Part shown: piece by piece, positions 1 to 9,998 of the stretch
Numbering within the stretch: the first letter of the stretch is position 1
How the letters are laid out: each line of letters starts with the position of its first letter
Source: an uncultured bacterium
GTDB lineage: Bacteria; Planctomycetota; UBA8742; UBA2392
Direction: 5' to 3'
NCBI GenBank assembly: GCA_938014885.1
Contig: CALLQI010000018.1
Coordinates: 186,001-250,000, forward strand
Length of the DNA stretch: 64,000 nt
The notes under the pieces: model-generated
The model's input: only the letters and a program-made list of their open reading frames with translations
Database searches by the model: none
Told to the model about the DNA's origin: nothing
Program-made: the position numbers and the translations under genes

Positions 1-1935
1 CTGATCACGCTGGTGCTCAGGAAGCTGCTGGCTTCGTCGAGTTTTGCAATCGCCAGAACCTTGGAGAGGCTGGCTGGCAGACTAGAGCGACTCGCCAATG
101 ATCACGGCATCACGACCGACGATCTCTTCGACGATGAAGACCTCGAAGGCATCGACGAACTGGAGGACGAGTACGCCATCGTTGCTGCTGACGATAATCT
201 TGATAATTCCGGCATTGATCCAGCGCTGTTGAAGGCCGAGCTTGCCGACGTGCGCCGCTTCGCCGAAATGGCCGCACGCATCACGACAAACGCAAAGGGT
301 GATGCACTGGTCCCTGCGCTAAAGACGGCGCTGGACAAAGCCACCGAGCTTGGCGCACGACGCAAGGCCGTAATCTTTACCGAGTCGCGCCGGACGCAGG
401 AGTACCTGTTTGATCTTCTGAACCAGCAGGGCTTCGCTGGCCAAGTCGTGATGATGAACGGATCAAACAGCGACGATACGTCCAAGGCGATCTATCAGGA
501 CTGGTGCAAGCGTCACGAAGGCGACGGACAGGTCAGTGGCAGCCGTCCAGTGGACATCAAGGCCGCAATTGTCGAGCACTTCAAAGATCACGCCTCGATA
601 TTGCTGGCAACAGAAGCAGCAGCCGAAGGTGTAAACCTCCAGTTCGCGTCATTGGTGGTGAATTACGATCTACCTTGGAATCCCCAGCGCGTAGAGCAGC
701 GCATTGGGCGTTGCCATCGCTATGGCCAGCAACATGACGTTGTGGTGTTGAATTTCGTCAATCGCATGAACGCCGCAGATCAGCGCGTGCATGATCTTCT
801 AGGCCAGAAGTTCCGTCTGTTCGACGGCGTGTTCGGTGCCAGCGATGAAATCTTGGGGGCACTGGAAAGCGGCGTTGATGTTGAGCGCCGCATAGCTCAG
901 GTCTATCAGGAATGTCGTACCCAAGAAGAGATCACCACGGCGTTCGATCAACTCCAAGCCGAGCTTGATGAAGAGATCAAGGCTCGCATGGCCCAGACAC
1001 GCCAGACCCTGCTGGAGAACTTCGACGAAGAAGTCGGTGCTCGTCTAAAGGTCCACCGTGACCAGACGCAGGAGTCGCTGAACCAACGCGAGCGCTGGCT
1101 GCTCGAACTGACCCGCGCCGAGCTTGATGGCGACGCGATCTTCGACAATGACAGGCCGCGTTTCACCTACAGCGGTGATTTGGCCAAGGTTGGGGCGTAC
1201 AACCTCAACTGGAAAGACGCCGAACAACACCGCGAGAATTTCTATCGCCCGGATCATCAACTTGCACAGAAGTTGATCCAACAAACGCTGGACAGGCCGC
1301 TCGAACCTGCTGAACTGACTTTCGATTACTCGGGCTACAGAGGCAACATCAGCGTGCTTGACCCGTTAGTCGGCAAGTCCGGCTGGCTGGAGATCAGCAA
1401 GCTCACCATCGAGTCACTGGATACAGAGCAGTTCCTGATCTTTGCAGGGCAAACCGACGACGGCCAACAGCTTGATGAAGAGACCTGCATGAAGTTGATG
1501 CAGGTCCCGGCCAAGGCCAGCAAGCTAAATCAGCCAGTGGGTGATCTTACCTCGATCCGCGATGCAGAGGTTCAGGCAAAGCTGCGTGAGGTGGAGCAGC
1601 GCAACGCCAAGTTCTTTGACGAGGAAGTCAACAAGCTCGACCGCTGGACTGAAGACTTAAAACGCGGCTTGGAGGCAGAGATCAAGGAACTCGACCGGCT
1701 AATCCGTGAACAGAAGAAATCCGCAGCCTTGATGGTGACACTGGCTGAAAAACTGGAAGCCCAAAAGCAGATCAAAGACCTTGAGGCCACGCGCAGCAAG
1801 AAACGACGAGAGTTGTTTGACGCGCAGGACCAGATCGACGCCAAACGCGACGAGATGATCAAGCAGGTGGAGGCAAGATTGAAGCATCGGCAAAGCCTAA
1901 GTCATGTGTACGCATTTCAATGGCGCGTGAGCTAA
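1..1935 (+). CDS. SNF2/RapA-type DEAD/DEAH helicase, C-terminal part (5' end outside window)
   Basis: The frame is open to the first base, so the N-terminal ATPase lobe lies upstream. About 644 residues are visible. The second RecA-like lobe is clear: 'KAVIFTESRRTQEYL' near residue 120, 'ILLATEAAAEGVNLQ' near 200, and the motif VI segment 'PQRVEQRIGRCHRYGQ' near 228-245, whose RxGRxxRxGQ form is typical of the SNF2/RapA family. The C-terminal third is charged and probably coiled coil (residues about 520-630). Such helicases translocate on duplex DNA and recur in restriction-like phage defence loci. The next gene starts 9 nt after the stop, so this is the first visible gene of a long operon. 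The family call is firm; the exact system is not. Confidence 0.9.
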   Translation: MITLVLRKLLASSSFAIARTLERLAGRLERLANDHGITTDDLFDDEDLEGIDELEDEYAIVAADDNLDNSGIDPALLKAELADVRRFAEMAARITTNAKGDALVPALKTALDKATELGARRKAVIFTESRRTQEYLFDLLNQQGFAGQVVMMNGSNSDDTSKAIYQDWCKRHEGDGQVSGSRPVDIKAAIVEHFKDHASILLATEAAAEGVNLQFASLVVNYDLPWNPQRVEQRIGRCHRYGQQHDVVVLNFVNRMNAADQRVHDLLGQKFRLFDGVFGASDEILGALESGVDVERRIAQVYQECRTQEEITTAFDQLQAELDEEIKARMAQTRQTLLENFDEEVGARLKVHRDQTQESLNQRERWLLELTRAELDGDAIFDNDRPRFTYSGDLAKVGAYNLNWKDAEQHRENFYRPDHQLAQKLIQQTLDRPLEPAELTFDYSGYRGNISVLDPLVGKSGWLEISKLTIESLDTEQFLIFAGQTDDGQQLDEETCMKLMQVPAKASKLNQPVGDLTSIRDAEVQAKLREVEQRNAKFFDEEVNKLDRWTEDLKRGLEAEIKELDRLIREQKKSAALMVTLAEKLEAQKQIKDLEATRSKKRRELFDAQDQIDAKRDEMIKQVEARLKHRQSLSHVYAFQWRVS

Positions 1936-1944
1936 GGAGCAGCA

Positions 1945-3552
1945 ATGGCCAAGAAAGCAGCCGCGCCAAAGAAGCCTAAGCTCAAGAGCCAGAGCTTTAC
2001 CGTGTTCCTGATGAAGGACGGCAACAAGGACTTTGCCAAGGTGCTAAAGGACGACGACAAACAGATTCAGCAGGTTGCGGTCAAGATCAGTGGCGAGTCA
2101 TGTTTGCTCGCCTACAAGCAGTACAACCCTCATCCCCCGGATTGGGTGAAGTTCCTGAGCAGCGTAGCAGGTACTTCCCTAGACAACTTAATCAACGCAG
2201 GGAGCGCAGGCGTGCTCCTGATGAAGGCTTCCCATCGGCTGTTCGCAGTGATGTTCGGAAACGGACGGCATCTGCTCAAGGCCGACAGCTACGAAGAGAA
2301 CTTTGGCCTGAAAGTTGTGCTGAACACCGTCAATCCAGAAAAGGTGCGCAGCGTGGATGTACGCAGCCTAGACGCAGTGCCCGTCAATGTGCGGAGTCAA
2401 GCCAGCGTTGCTACAGAAGTGGCCGGGTTCGGCCTGAACGTGGAGCAAGACTTGCTGTATGCGGCAACGGGTGAACCGCTCGACGCCACACTTGGCAAGA
2501 CAATCACCGGCAAGGACTCGTTGAAGCTAAGCCTGCCAATTGATCTGGATGGACTTCAGGGATTGCTGGAGAAGCTGCTGGTTCAGTTCAATGCTGACGC
2601 CTACAAAAAAGTGTTCCCGTGGATCGATCACCTGCAAGAAGTGCGAGACGCCGCGATCAGGTCTAAGCTGGACGAAGCTCTGGTATCGCAGATTGATGCC
2701 GACAACTTCGCCCGGACTTGGCTGTCTGTGCCAGACATCCTTGATTGGGTGGACATCGAGGGGTTCAGGTACCAACGCCCGAAACAGGGCGAATTGCACG
2801 CTGACATTGCATGGGAGTCGTACCTTGAGTTCCTAGAGTCAACCGATGACGATCTGTCGCTTGCGACATTGAAGAAGCACACAGTGTACGCGATTTCCCA
2901 GAGCACTGAGCAGGTGAAGGAGCAATGGCCAGTCTACAAGTGCGTTTACTGCGAGATCGAGTTGGGCGACCACACATACGCCCTGACCGGCGGGAAGTGG
3001 TTTCGCATCGACGTGGACTATCTCAAATCCATTGACGCGGCCCTCAATGAGATTCCAACCGGGACCATTGCGCTGCCCGATTACGCGGAGAAGAACGAGG
3101 CGGATTACAACATCAAGGTCCAGCAGACGGACAAGAACTACTTTGCGCTGATGGACAAGAAGAACATCAGCTACGGGGGCGGAAGCAGCAAGATCGAGTT
3201 CTGTGACCTCTACACCAAGGACAGAAAGCTGATCCATGTAAAGCGTTACGGCGGGTCAAGTGTGCTCAGCCACCTCTTCTCGCAGGGCTTGGTCTCTGCG
3301 CGACTGACCATGATTGATCCGAAGTTCCGCGAGAAGGTCAACGCCGAGTTGCCGCCGAGCCACCAGCTTCCGAAAGACGCAACTCCACTCGACGCCTCGA
3401 AGTACGAAGTGATCTACGCAATTGCAAGCAACAGCAAGGACGACAATCTTGCGTTGCCGTTGTTCAGCAAGATCAACCTGCGCAACGCCTACACGCAACT
3501 CTTGCTGATGAAGTTCAAGGTGAGCACAACCGTCATCAAAGTGGTGGTCTAG
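1945..3552 (+). CDS. TIGR04141/DUF6119 family sporadically distributed protein
   Basis: This is a 535-aa protein with a Lys-rich start and then the 'SQSFTVFLMKDG' strand typical of the TIGR04141 (DUF6119) family, which is known from scattered defence loci and has no settled biochemistry. I recognise the family from the N-terminal pattern and overall length; I see no catalytic motif. The ATG at 1945 follows 'aaggagcagca', a good ribosome site, and lies 9 nt after the helicase stop; the next ATG follows the stop by 1 nt. Tight coupling to a SNF2 helicase and the methylase/helicase pair downstream points to a role in the same defence system. The family call is from memory of its pattern, not from a search. 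Confidence 0.7.
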   Translation: MAKKAAAPKKPKLKSQSFTVFLMKDGNKDFAKVLKDDDKQIQQVAVKISGESCLLAYKQYNPHPPDWVKFLSSVAGTSLDNLINAGSAGVLLMKASHRLFAVMFGNGRHLLKADSYEENFGLKVVLNTVNPEKVRSVDVRSLDAVPVNVRSQASVATEVAGFGLNVEQDLLYAATGEPLDATLGKTITGKDSLKLSLPIDLDGLQGLLEKLLVQFNADAYKKVFPWIDHLQEVRDAAIRSKLDEALVSQIDADNFARTWLSVPDILDWVDIEGFRYQRPKQGELHADIAWESYLEFLESTDDDLSLATLKKHTVYAISQSTEQVKEQWPVYKCVYCEIELGDHTYALTGGKWFRIDVDYLKSIDAALNEIPTGTIALPDYAEKNEADYNIKVQQTDKNYFALMDKKNISYGGGSSKIEFCDLYTKDRKLIHVKRYGGSSVLSHLFSQGLVSARLTMIDPKFREKVNAELPPSHQLPKDATPLDASKYEVIYAIASNSKDDNLALPLFSKINLRNAYTQLLLMKFKVSTTVIKVVV

Positions 3553-3553
3553 C

Positions 3554-3718
3554 ATGGCGTGGAATGACAAAGTGACCGACAAAGCACTGGAGATCGCAGG
3601 CTCGAAGAGCAAGCGGTTGTGGGTCGCGGTAAGGTCCGGCACTGGCAAGACCTACTCGCCAATGCGCAGGCTTTGGACGTTGCTCGAATCTGCTTCAAGC
3701 GAGGTCGGGCATGGATGA
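3554..3718 (+). CDS. 54-aa mini-protein coupled between two defence genes
   Basis: The ATG sits 1 nt after the preceding stop and the TGA overlaps the start of the next gene by 8 nt (3711-3718), so translation is probably coupled on both sides. The product is basic and contains 'VAVRSGTGKTY', which resembles a P-loop by eye but is far too short to form an NTPase. It could be a small structural partner, a leader peptide, or a remnant of a longer gene. The perfect packing between its neighbours is the main reason to call it real. Confidence 0.5.
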   Translation: MAWNDKVTDKALEIAGSKSKRLWVAVRSGTGKTYSPMRRLWTLLESASSEVGHG

Positions 3719-4742
3719 CTTCGCGGAGTTTGCTTCTTCTTGGAAGGAACGTCTCGACCGCAAGGGTGAGCGGCGCACTGTCCCCAACATCGTGTATGAG
3801 AACGTTCGATTTGTCCTCGTTGGAGATCATGTTCAGCGGCTGGAGCCACAGAAAACGCCTATCGACTTTCTAATCGGGTACGTCTGCACCTGCTTTGGAA
3901 AGGAGTGGGCCGAACAGGAGCTTGCCAAGCCTCAAGAGCAGTCGCATCCGTTCATCGACTGGTATCGGAAGATGCGTGACTACCAACGCGAGGTGCAGGA
4001 GCAACAGGCGGGACCACAAGACCATGTAGTCGCACCGGCCAGCAATCCCATGCGTGCCTTGGTTCAACTGGCGTGGGACCTGATGCTACTTGAAAATCAC
4101 GCCGAAATTCAAGACCGGCTACTGACGCGCCTGAGGGACAGGCAGAAGTTTCAGGGAGCGAGGCACGAAGTTTTTGCAGCATCTTTGCTCGTGATGGCTG
4201 GCTTTGAATTGACGGTGGTGGACGAGACGGACAACAAGCGTAAGCATCCTGAGTACATTGCAAAGTTCAGGCGTACCGGCGAAGAGATAGCAGTCGAAGC
4301 CAAGAGTAAGCACAGGATTGGCATTCTCGCAGCGGAAGGCACCGCGCCAAGAGACCCTGATCGGTTGCGCTTGCAGAGGCTGCTTGAAGATGCATTTGCC
4401 AAGGCCGAAGACATCACCCTGCCGCTGCTAGTGTTTGTGGACCTCAATGTACCCGCGATGGGTGCGCCAACACCGGACGCGACTTGGATCAACGAGATCA
4501 CAGAAGACATTCAAAAGGCTCTGCCTGTGAACGCCAATGGCAAGGACCCCTTCGCCGCGCTGGTCGTTTCTAATCAGCCATACCAGCGGGCTGCAAACGA
4601 CGAACCGCGCTATCAGCACGAGTGCCACCTCGTGATATCCAAGAAGCCAAAGATGGGCGTGCGAGACGCGGCGTGCTTGATGGCCTTGCGGGAAGCGAGT
4701 TTCAAGTACGCCAACGTTCCACGGACTTGGGAGGAAATGTAG
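3711..4742 (+). CDS. Unknown 343-aa protein with a PD-(D/E)XK nuclease-like core
   Basis: The central region (about residues 145-200) alternates predicted strands and helices and contains 'EEIAVEAKSKHR' at about 189-200. Its E-x-K, preceded by a strand and acidic residues around 'VVDETDN', fits the catalytic half of a PD-(D/E)XK nuclease. The N-terminal 140 residues are helical, and the C-terminal part has 'LPLLVFVDLNVPA', a Rossmann-like strand. The start overlaps the 54-aa gene by 8 nt and the next start follows the stop by 2 nt. The nuclease assignment is an inference from one motif and context. Confidence 0.5.
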   Translation: MDDFAEFASSWKERLDRKGERRTVPNIVYENVRFVLVGDHVQRLEPQKTPIDFLIGYVCTCFGKEWAEQELAKPQEQSHPFIDWYRKMRDYQREVQEQQAGPQDHVVAPASNPMRALVQLAWDLMLLENHAEIQDRLLTRLRDRQKFQGARHEVFAASLLVMAGFELTVVDETDNKRKHPEYIAKFRRTGEEIAVEAKSKHRIGILAAEGTAPRDPDRLRLQRLLEDAFAKAEDITLPLLVFVDLNVPAMGAPTPDATWINEITEDIQKALPVNANGKDPFAALVVSNQPYQRAANDEPRYQHECHLVISKKPKMGVRDAACLMALREASFKYANVPRTWEEM

Positions 4743-4744
4743 CC

Positions 4745-5416
4745 ATGTCCAACGTTCCGAGTGAGTCCAGTGACGCTGGCAGTGAGGATGAGGTCGCATC
4801 CACACATGAATTGCCACGTGGAAACGACAGCCTGTTCAACTGCGGGAAGCACTACCGCGAGAACTTCCAGTTGAACTTCCACACGCGGGAGTACGACTAC
4901 ATCCGCAGCTTCAAGGAGGCTGCCGATGGCGTGATTCAGGCCGCAGTGGATGATGGCGGTGATCCATCTTGGCGGTTCCTTTCGGCCTGCTTCCTGTACC
5001 GGCACTATCTGGAGTTGGCTCTCAAGCGGATCATTCGGCGGGACTGCTGGATACGCGGCGTGGACTTCAATCCGGCAGATTGGCAGAACCACAAGCTGCC
5101 AACGTTGTGGAACGCCTCGAAAGACGCCGTTGGCAACGCGCTGGAGGAGCAGTACCACCCGCACATCAAGATCGTCGAACGCATTGTGAACGAGTTCCAC
5201 CTGATTGATCCGACAGGGCAGGAACTCCGGTACGACAAGAAGATCACAGGCAGAGGAAGGGAACCGCGTGTTATCACGCCGTCACTTGAAGATGTCCGCG
5301 ACAAGTCTGTTGGCATTGTCAACATGCACGAGGTAATGGGCCGGTTGGATGAGTTCTTCGGCTGGGTCGATCATTGCATGAGCGAGTGGGGCGAGGCCAA
5401 CAGGGCTGGGTTTTGA
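4745..5416 (+). CDS. Unknown mostly helical 223-aa protein in the defence operon
   Basis: I place the start at ATG 4745, 2 nt after the preceding stop; the same frame is open 41 codons further upstream but there it runs inside the previous gene. The protein has a helical segment 'LYRHYLELALKRIIRR' around residue 83-98, reminiscent of HEPN-like helical bundles, but the R-x4-6-H RNase motif is not in the expected place. No confident family can be named. Position in the operon suggests a regulator, sensor or effector of the neighbouring modification/restriction genes. Confidence 0.6.
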   Translation: MSNVPSESSDAGSEDEVASTHELPRGNDSLFNCGKHYRENFQLNFHTREYDYIRSFKEAADGVIQAAVDDGGDPSWRFLSACFLYRHYLELALKRIIRRDCWIRGVDFNPADWQNHKLPTLWNASKDAVGNALEEQYHPHIKIVERIVNEFHLIDPTGQELRYDKKITGRGREPRVITPSLEDVRDKSVGIVNMHEVMGRLDEFFGWVDHCMSEWGEANRAGF

Positions 5417-5438
5417 ACAAAGGCGCAAGGCACAAGAC

Positions 5439-7310
5439 ATGAGCAACAAGCAGAAGCTGGAGTTGACTTGGATTGGGAAGGATGTTCGGCCCAAGCTGGA
5501 GCCTCGTGTTCTGGTGGAGGACGTGGCGTTGAGCTATCACGCGAAGGAGCGCGTGACGGATCGTGACATCTTCGACAATCGTTTGATCTTTGGCGACAAC
5601 CTGCTGGCGCTCAAGGCGCTGGATCAGGAATTCAGGGGTCAGGTGCAGTTTGTTTACATCGACCCGCCATTCAACACCGGTCAAGCTTTTGAACATTACG
5701 AGGATAACGTCGAACACAGCCTGTGGCTGTCGCTGATGATGCTCCGGCTCGAAGCTCTGTACGACTTGCTTTCCGAGCGTGGAAGTCTGTTTGTTCACCT
5801 AGATCAAGAAGAAGTCAACTACCTCAAAGTTGCTCTGGACCAACTGTTCGGTAGATCGAATTTCCTTGGACAGATTGCATACGAGCGCTCCGGCGTGTCT
5901 GGCATTGGTCAAGGTGGCGCATTCGTCGTGAACACCCATGAGTACATTCTCTGCTATGCCAAGGACAAGTCCAAGTTTGTGGCCATTGACAATCGTGGCG
6001 CTGCTCCGTTGGAGGAAAAGGACATGCGCCGGTACAACCGCATTATGGTCGCGGCTGGACCTAGAGAAGAGGTCGGGCGATTTGTTGCGCCATCGACTGG
6101 AGAGCCGGTGGTTATCTATCGGCATCGAGACCCGCAACTCAAGACAATCTCGCTCCGCAGTTTCAACGACCGGCGACCGGAGATCGAAGCAACTTATGTT
6201 GAGCACCTACCGCGCATTTTCCGAACGACCAGCGTTCAAGCGGAGAATGAGTTCCAAACCAGAGTTCTTGAATTCTGCAAGGATGGCCTGTTCTCTGCTG
6301 ACTACTTGGTATCGCGTGGAAAGTACGAGGGCAAACAGGTCACGTCGTACTACCTGAATGGGCAGGTTTTTGCGTGGCTTGCGGAGACTGCTGAAGTGCA
6401 AGACGGAGCGGTCGTCAAGACCAACAAACTGTCCGACTTCTGGCCGCACGGTGAAATTCCCAAGGCCGATCTAGCGAACGAAGGCGGAGTAGAGTTTCGG
6501 CGGGGCAAGAAGCCTGAAGCGCTCTTGAAGCGGCTGATCGGGTTAACAACAAAACCCGGTGATCTTGTTCTCGACTCCTTTGCTGGCTCCGGCACGACTG
6601 GAGCAGTAGCCCACAAGATGGGGCGTCGCTGGATCATGGTAGAGTTGGGAGAGCATTGCCACACACACATTATTCCGAGGATGAAGCACATCGTTGACAA
6701 CAATGACAGCAGTGGCATTTCAAAGGCTGTCGGCTGGAATGGCGGTGGCGGGTTCCGATACTTCAAGCTCGCGCCATCGCTTCTGGAGAAGGACAAGTAC
6801 GGCCAGTGGGTGGTGAACAAGAAGTTCAACACGGCCATGCTTGCAGAGGCCGTCTGCAAACTCGAAGGCTTCAAGTACGAGCCGAGTGACGACCCGTACT
6901 GGCAGCATGGCCGCAGCACCGAGCGCGACTTCATCTACATCACCACACACACCATGACCGCCGAGATGCTCAACGCCCTGAGTGAAGAGGTAGGGCCTGA
7001 ACGCACGCTGCTGGTGGTCTGCGCGGCCTTCACGCCCAAGAGCCTCGACCGCTGGCCGAACTTGACAGTGAAAAAGATACCCAAGACGGTGCTGCACAAG
7101 TGCGAGTGGGGCCACGACGACTACAGCCTTGAGATCAAGAACCTGCCGTGGCGTGAGCCGGAGCCCGAACCGGCTGCAATTCCGAAGAAAAAGAACGACA
7201 AGACTACAGACCTGTTCACCGGCAAGCCCACGAAGGCCAAGCAGATCAAACGCGCACCAGCCAAGAGCAAACGTGCACCAGCGAAGCGCAAGAAAGGCGG
7301 TGCGAAATGA
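5439..7310 (+). CDS. Site-specific DNA methyltransferase, type III Mod-like (beta class)
   Basis: The 623-aa protein carries the amino-methyltransferase motifs in beta-class order: motif IV 'DPPFNTG' near residue 74-80, then the AdoMet-binding motif I 'FAGSGTT' near 381-387. This order is usual for type III Mod subunits and N6-adenine or N4-cytosine methylases. The region between them probably holds target recognition. The tail is extremely Lys-rich ('KSKRAPAKRKKGG'), perhaps for non-specific DNA contact. The stop overlaps the next gene by 4 nt (ATGA), so it is coupled to the Res-like protein. It probably marks self DNA; the sequence recognised cannot be read. Confidence 0.92.
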   Translation: MSNKQKLELTWIGKDVRPKLEPRVLVEDVALSYHAKERVTDRDIFDNRLIFGDNLLALKALDQEFRGQVQFVYIDPPFNTGQAFEHYEDNVEHSLWLSLMMLRLEALYDLLSERGSLFVHLDQEEVNYLKVALDQLFGRSNFLGQIAYERSGVSGIGQGGAFVVNTHEYILCYAKDKSKFVAIDNRGAAPLEEKDMRRYNRIMVAAGPREEVGRFVAPSTGEPVVIYRHRDPQLKTISLRSFNDRRPEIEATYVEHLPRIFRTTSVQAENEFQTRVLEFCKDGLFSADYLVSRGKYEGKQVTSYYLNGQVFAWLAETAEVQDGAVVKTNKLSDFWPHGEIPKADLANEGGVEFRRGKKPEALLKRLIGLTTKPGDLVLDSFAGSGTTGAVAHKMGRRWIMVELGEHCHTHIIPRMKHIVDNNDSSGISKAVGWNGGGGFRYFKLAPSLLEKDKYGQWVVNKKFNTAMLAEAVCKLEGFKYEPSDDPYWQHGRSTERDFIYITTHTMTAEMLNALSEEVGPERTLLVVCAAFTPKSLDRWPNLTVKKIPKTVLHKCEWGHDDYSLEIKNLPWREPEPEPAAIPKKKNDKTTDLFTGKPTKAKQIKRAPAKSKRAPAKRKKGGAK

Positions 7311-9982
7311 GCGCCGAAGTCAATTACGTCGCCAGCCGCCTAAGCCTACGCAAGCCGCAACGGGAAGCGCTGGAGACATTGCACCGGGTTCGTGATCTCG
7401 GCCTGCTAAAAAAGGGCATCAGCAACGAAGAGGCGCTGGCGCTATTGCATCAGGAAGCGCAATTCAAGCGCGTGGAAGACTTCGAGCGCGAGTTCCCGTC
7501 CCTGTGCTTCGCGCTGGCCACCGGAGTTGGCAAGACCCGGCTGATGGGGGCGTTCATCAGCTACCTGTTGCGTGCGCACAACATCAGGCACTTTTTTGTG
7601 CTCGCGCCAAACCTGACCATCTACAACAAACTGATCAGTGACTTCACGGCAGGTACGCCGAAATACGTGCTACAGGGCTTGAGCGAGTTCGCCACGAATC
7701 CGCCCGAGATCATCACGGGCGACAACTACGAGAGCGGGCGTGGTGTACGACGATTCCGTGGGCAGCAGGCAGCCTTCGACGACGCCATCCACATCAACAT
7801 CTTCAACATCAGCAAGATCAACAGCGAAGTTCGGGGCGGCGCTTCACCACGGATCAAGCGGCTCAGCGAGTACATCGGTGAGAGCTACTTCGACTACCTA
7901 AGCAAGCTTGATGATCTCGTGATGTTGATGGATGAGTCCCACCGCTACCGGGCAAGCGCAGGCATCAAGGCCATTAATGATCTAAAGCCGATCTTGGGTC
8001 TGGAGCTAACGGCCACACCCCAGATCGAACGCAACAACAAAACAGAGCCGTTCAAAAACGTGATCTACAGTTACCCGCTGTCGGAAGCGCTGAAAGACGG
8101 TTACGTCAAGGAACCAGCGGTCGCCACGCGGCAGAACTTCGACGTGAAGAACTACGACGAGGCCAGCCTAGAGAAGTTGAAGCTGGAAGATGGCGTGCGT
8201 GTCCATGAAGCCACGAAGGTCAAGCTGGATGCCTACGCCCGCGAGAGTGGTGTCAAGCGCGTCAAGCCGTTCATGTTGGTGATCGCGAAAGACACGGAGC
8301 ACGCCAACGATCTGAAGCAGCGCATCGAGGCTGATGACTTCTTTGACGGCCAATACAAGAACAAGGTGATCACCGTCCACTCAGCCCAGCGCGGCGAAGA
8401 AAAGGACGAGACAGTTCAGCAGTTGCTGACGGTTGAGGACCCCGCCAACGAAACCGAGATCGTCATTCACGTCAACATGCTCAAAGAGGGCTGGGACGTG
8501 ACCAACCTCTACACCATCGTGCCGCTGCGGGCGGCAAACTCGAAAACGCTGGTGGAGCAGAGCATCGGGCGCGGGCTACGTCTGCCCTATGGCAAGCGCG
8601 TGGCTGATCCAGCCAACCCGGAAGTAGACATGCTGACCATTGTCGCGCACGACAAGTTTCAGGACATCGTCGATGAGGCCAAGAACCCGGACAGCATCCT
8701 GAAGTCCAGCATGAAGATCGTGTACGTCTCCGACGAGAAGCTGGAGGTGAAGCAGCTTACGCCGAAGCTTGATGTACTGCTCGGCATCACCAAGGCCGAC
8801 GAAAGCACACCAACCACCAAGCCTCTGTTCGAGAAACCTGAAGAACTTGAGGTGGCCAAAGCGACGCAAGAGATCATCAAGTCGCTGGAAAAGCTGCCAT
8901 CGATGAGTGATCTATCGACACCTGATGTCCAAGCGCAGATCGTCAGCAAGATCACGGCGCAGATGACGCCCGCCCAGAAAGAACTGATCACCACCAAAGC
9001 GCAGGTCGATGTGGCCAAAGTGGTGGAAACGACCACGCAGAAGTTCTTGGAGCTAACGATCTCGATTCCCAAGATCGTCGTCGTGCCGACCGGCCCGGTG
9101 AAGGTGACCTACACCGCGTTTGATCTCGACGTAAAGGACCTGCGACCACGGCCTGTTGAGGCAGACATCCTGAGGCAATCACTTCAGACCGGAAATCAGA
9201 TCAAGCTGGTCAGTGGCGACGGGGTCATCAAGGAAGCCAAGTGGGAAGATTTCATCGTCAGGAACCTGATCGACTTCGATGACGTGGATTACGAACTGGT
9301 CAGCGACCTGCTGTACAAGTTGGCCGGGCAGATGATCACGCATCTGAAGAGCTACCTGAAACAGGAAGACGATCAGTTGAACGTGTTGCAGTACCACCAG
9401 AAAGCTCTGGCGAACCACATCCACGCCCAGATGCTGGAGCATCGCGTAGAACATGCATCCGACTACGTGGCGAATGCGACACGCGGGTTCACGAAGCTGT
9501 CGCCCGGCACGGCCACCATCAAGGCAGGCGAAAGCGTGCGTGACTTCCGGGAGAACGTTGATGAAAAGAAGGACATCCGAAAAATGGTGTTCGGTGGCTT
9601 CAGCAAATGCGTGTACGAGCTACAGAAATTCGACTCGGACAGCGAACGACGCTTTGCCGTGCTGCTGGAAAAGAACAACAACGAAGTGCTGAAGTGGTGC
9701 AGGCCGTCGAAGCAGGACCTGAGGATTGACTACGCCTTCGGCACAGGCGGCGAGTACGAGCCCGATTTCGTCGTCGAGTGCAAAGACATAAAGCTGCTCT
9801 GCGAGGTGAAGGCCGAGAACGAGATCGATGATCCAGTCGTTCAGGCAAAAGCAACAGCAGCCAAGAAGTGGTGCGAGCACGCAACCAAGCACGAGCTAGA
9901 GCACGGCGGCAAGCCGTGGAAGTACCTACTCGTGCCGCACAACAAGATCAGTGACAGCGCGACCTTGGACGGATTGGCGTAG
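7307..9982 (+). CDS. Type III restriction Res-like helicase-nuclease
   Basis: This 891-aa superfamily 2 helicase has Walker A 'ATGVGKT' near residue 71-77, the DEAD-box equivalent 'DESH' near 209-212 and motif VI 'QSIGRGLRLPYG' near 418. The C-terminus carries 'YEPDFVVECKD' and 'LCEVKAEN' near 817-835, the D...E-x-K pattern of the PD-(D/E)XK nuclease found at the end of Res subunits. With the overlapping Mod-like methylase it forms a probable ATP-dependent restriction-modification pair that translocates and cuts unmodified DNA. Length and domain order match the family. Confidence 0.92.
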   Translation: MSAEVNYVASRLSLRKPQREALETLHRVRDLGLLKKGISNEEALALLHQEAQFKRVEDFEREFPSLCFALATGVGKTRLMGAFISYLLRAHNIRHFFVLAPNLTIYNKLISDFTAGTPKYVLQGLSEFATNPPEIITGDNYESGRGVRRFRGQQAAFDDAIHINIFNISKINSEVRGGASPRIKRLSEYIGESYFDYLSKLDDLVMLMDESHRYRASAGIKAINDLKPILGLELTATPQIERNNKTEPFKNVIYSYPLSEALKDGYVKEPAVATRQNFDVKNYDEASLEKLKLEDGVRVHEATKVKLDAYARESGVKRVKPFMLVIAKDTEHANDLKQRIEADDFFDGQYKNKVITVHSAQRGEEKDETVQQLLTVEDPANETEIVIHVNMLKEGWDVTNLYTIVPLRAANSKTLVEQSIGRGLRLPYGKRVADPANPEVDMLTIVAHDKFQDIVDEAKNPDSILKSSMKIVYVSDEKLEVKQLTPKLDVLLGITKADESTPTTKPLFEKPEELEVAKATQEIIKSLEKLPSMSDLSTPDVQAQIVSKITAQMTPAQKELITTKAQVDVAKVVETTTQKFLELTISIPKIVVVPTGPVKVTYTAFDLDVKDLRPRPVEADILRQSLQTGNQIKLVSGDGVIKEAKWEDFIVRNLIDFDDVDYELVSDLLYKLAGQMITHLKSYLKQEDDQLNVLQYHQKALANHIHAQMLEHRVEHASDYVANATRGFTKLSPGTATIKAGESVRDFRENVDEKKDIRKMVFGGFSKCVYELQKFDSDSERRFAVLLEKNNNEVLKWCRPSKQDLRIDYAFGTGGEYEPDFVVECKDIKLLCEVKAENEIDDPVVQAKATAAKKWCEHATKHELEHGGKPWKYLLVPHNKISDSATLDGLA

Positions 9983-9998
9983 CGTCGGAGGACGGGCA

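Noticed and set aside
3554..3718. P-loop NTPase reading of the 54-aa product ('SGTGKTY')
   Set aside because: Far too short for an NTPase fold and no Walker B; the match is probably chance.
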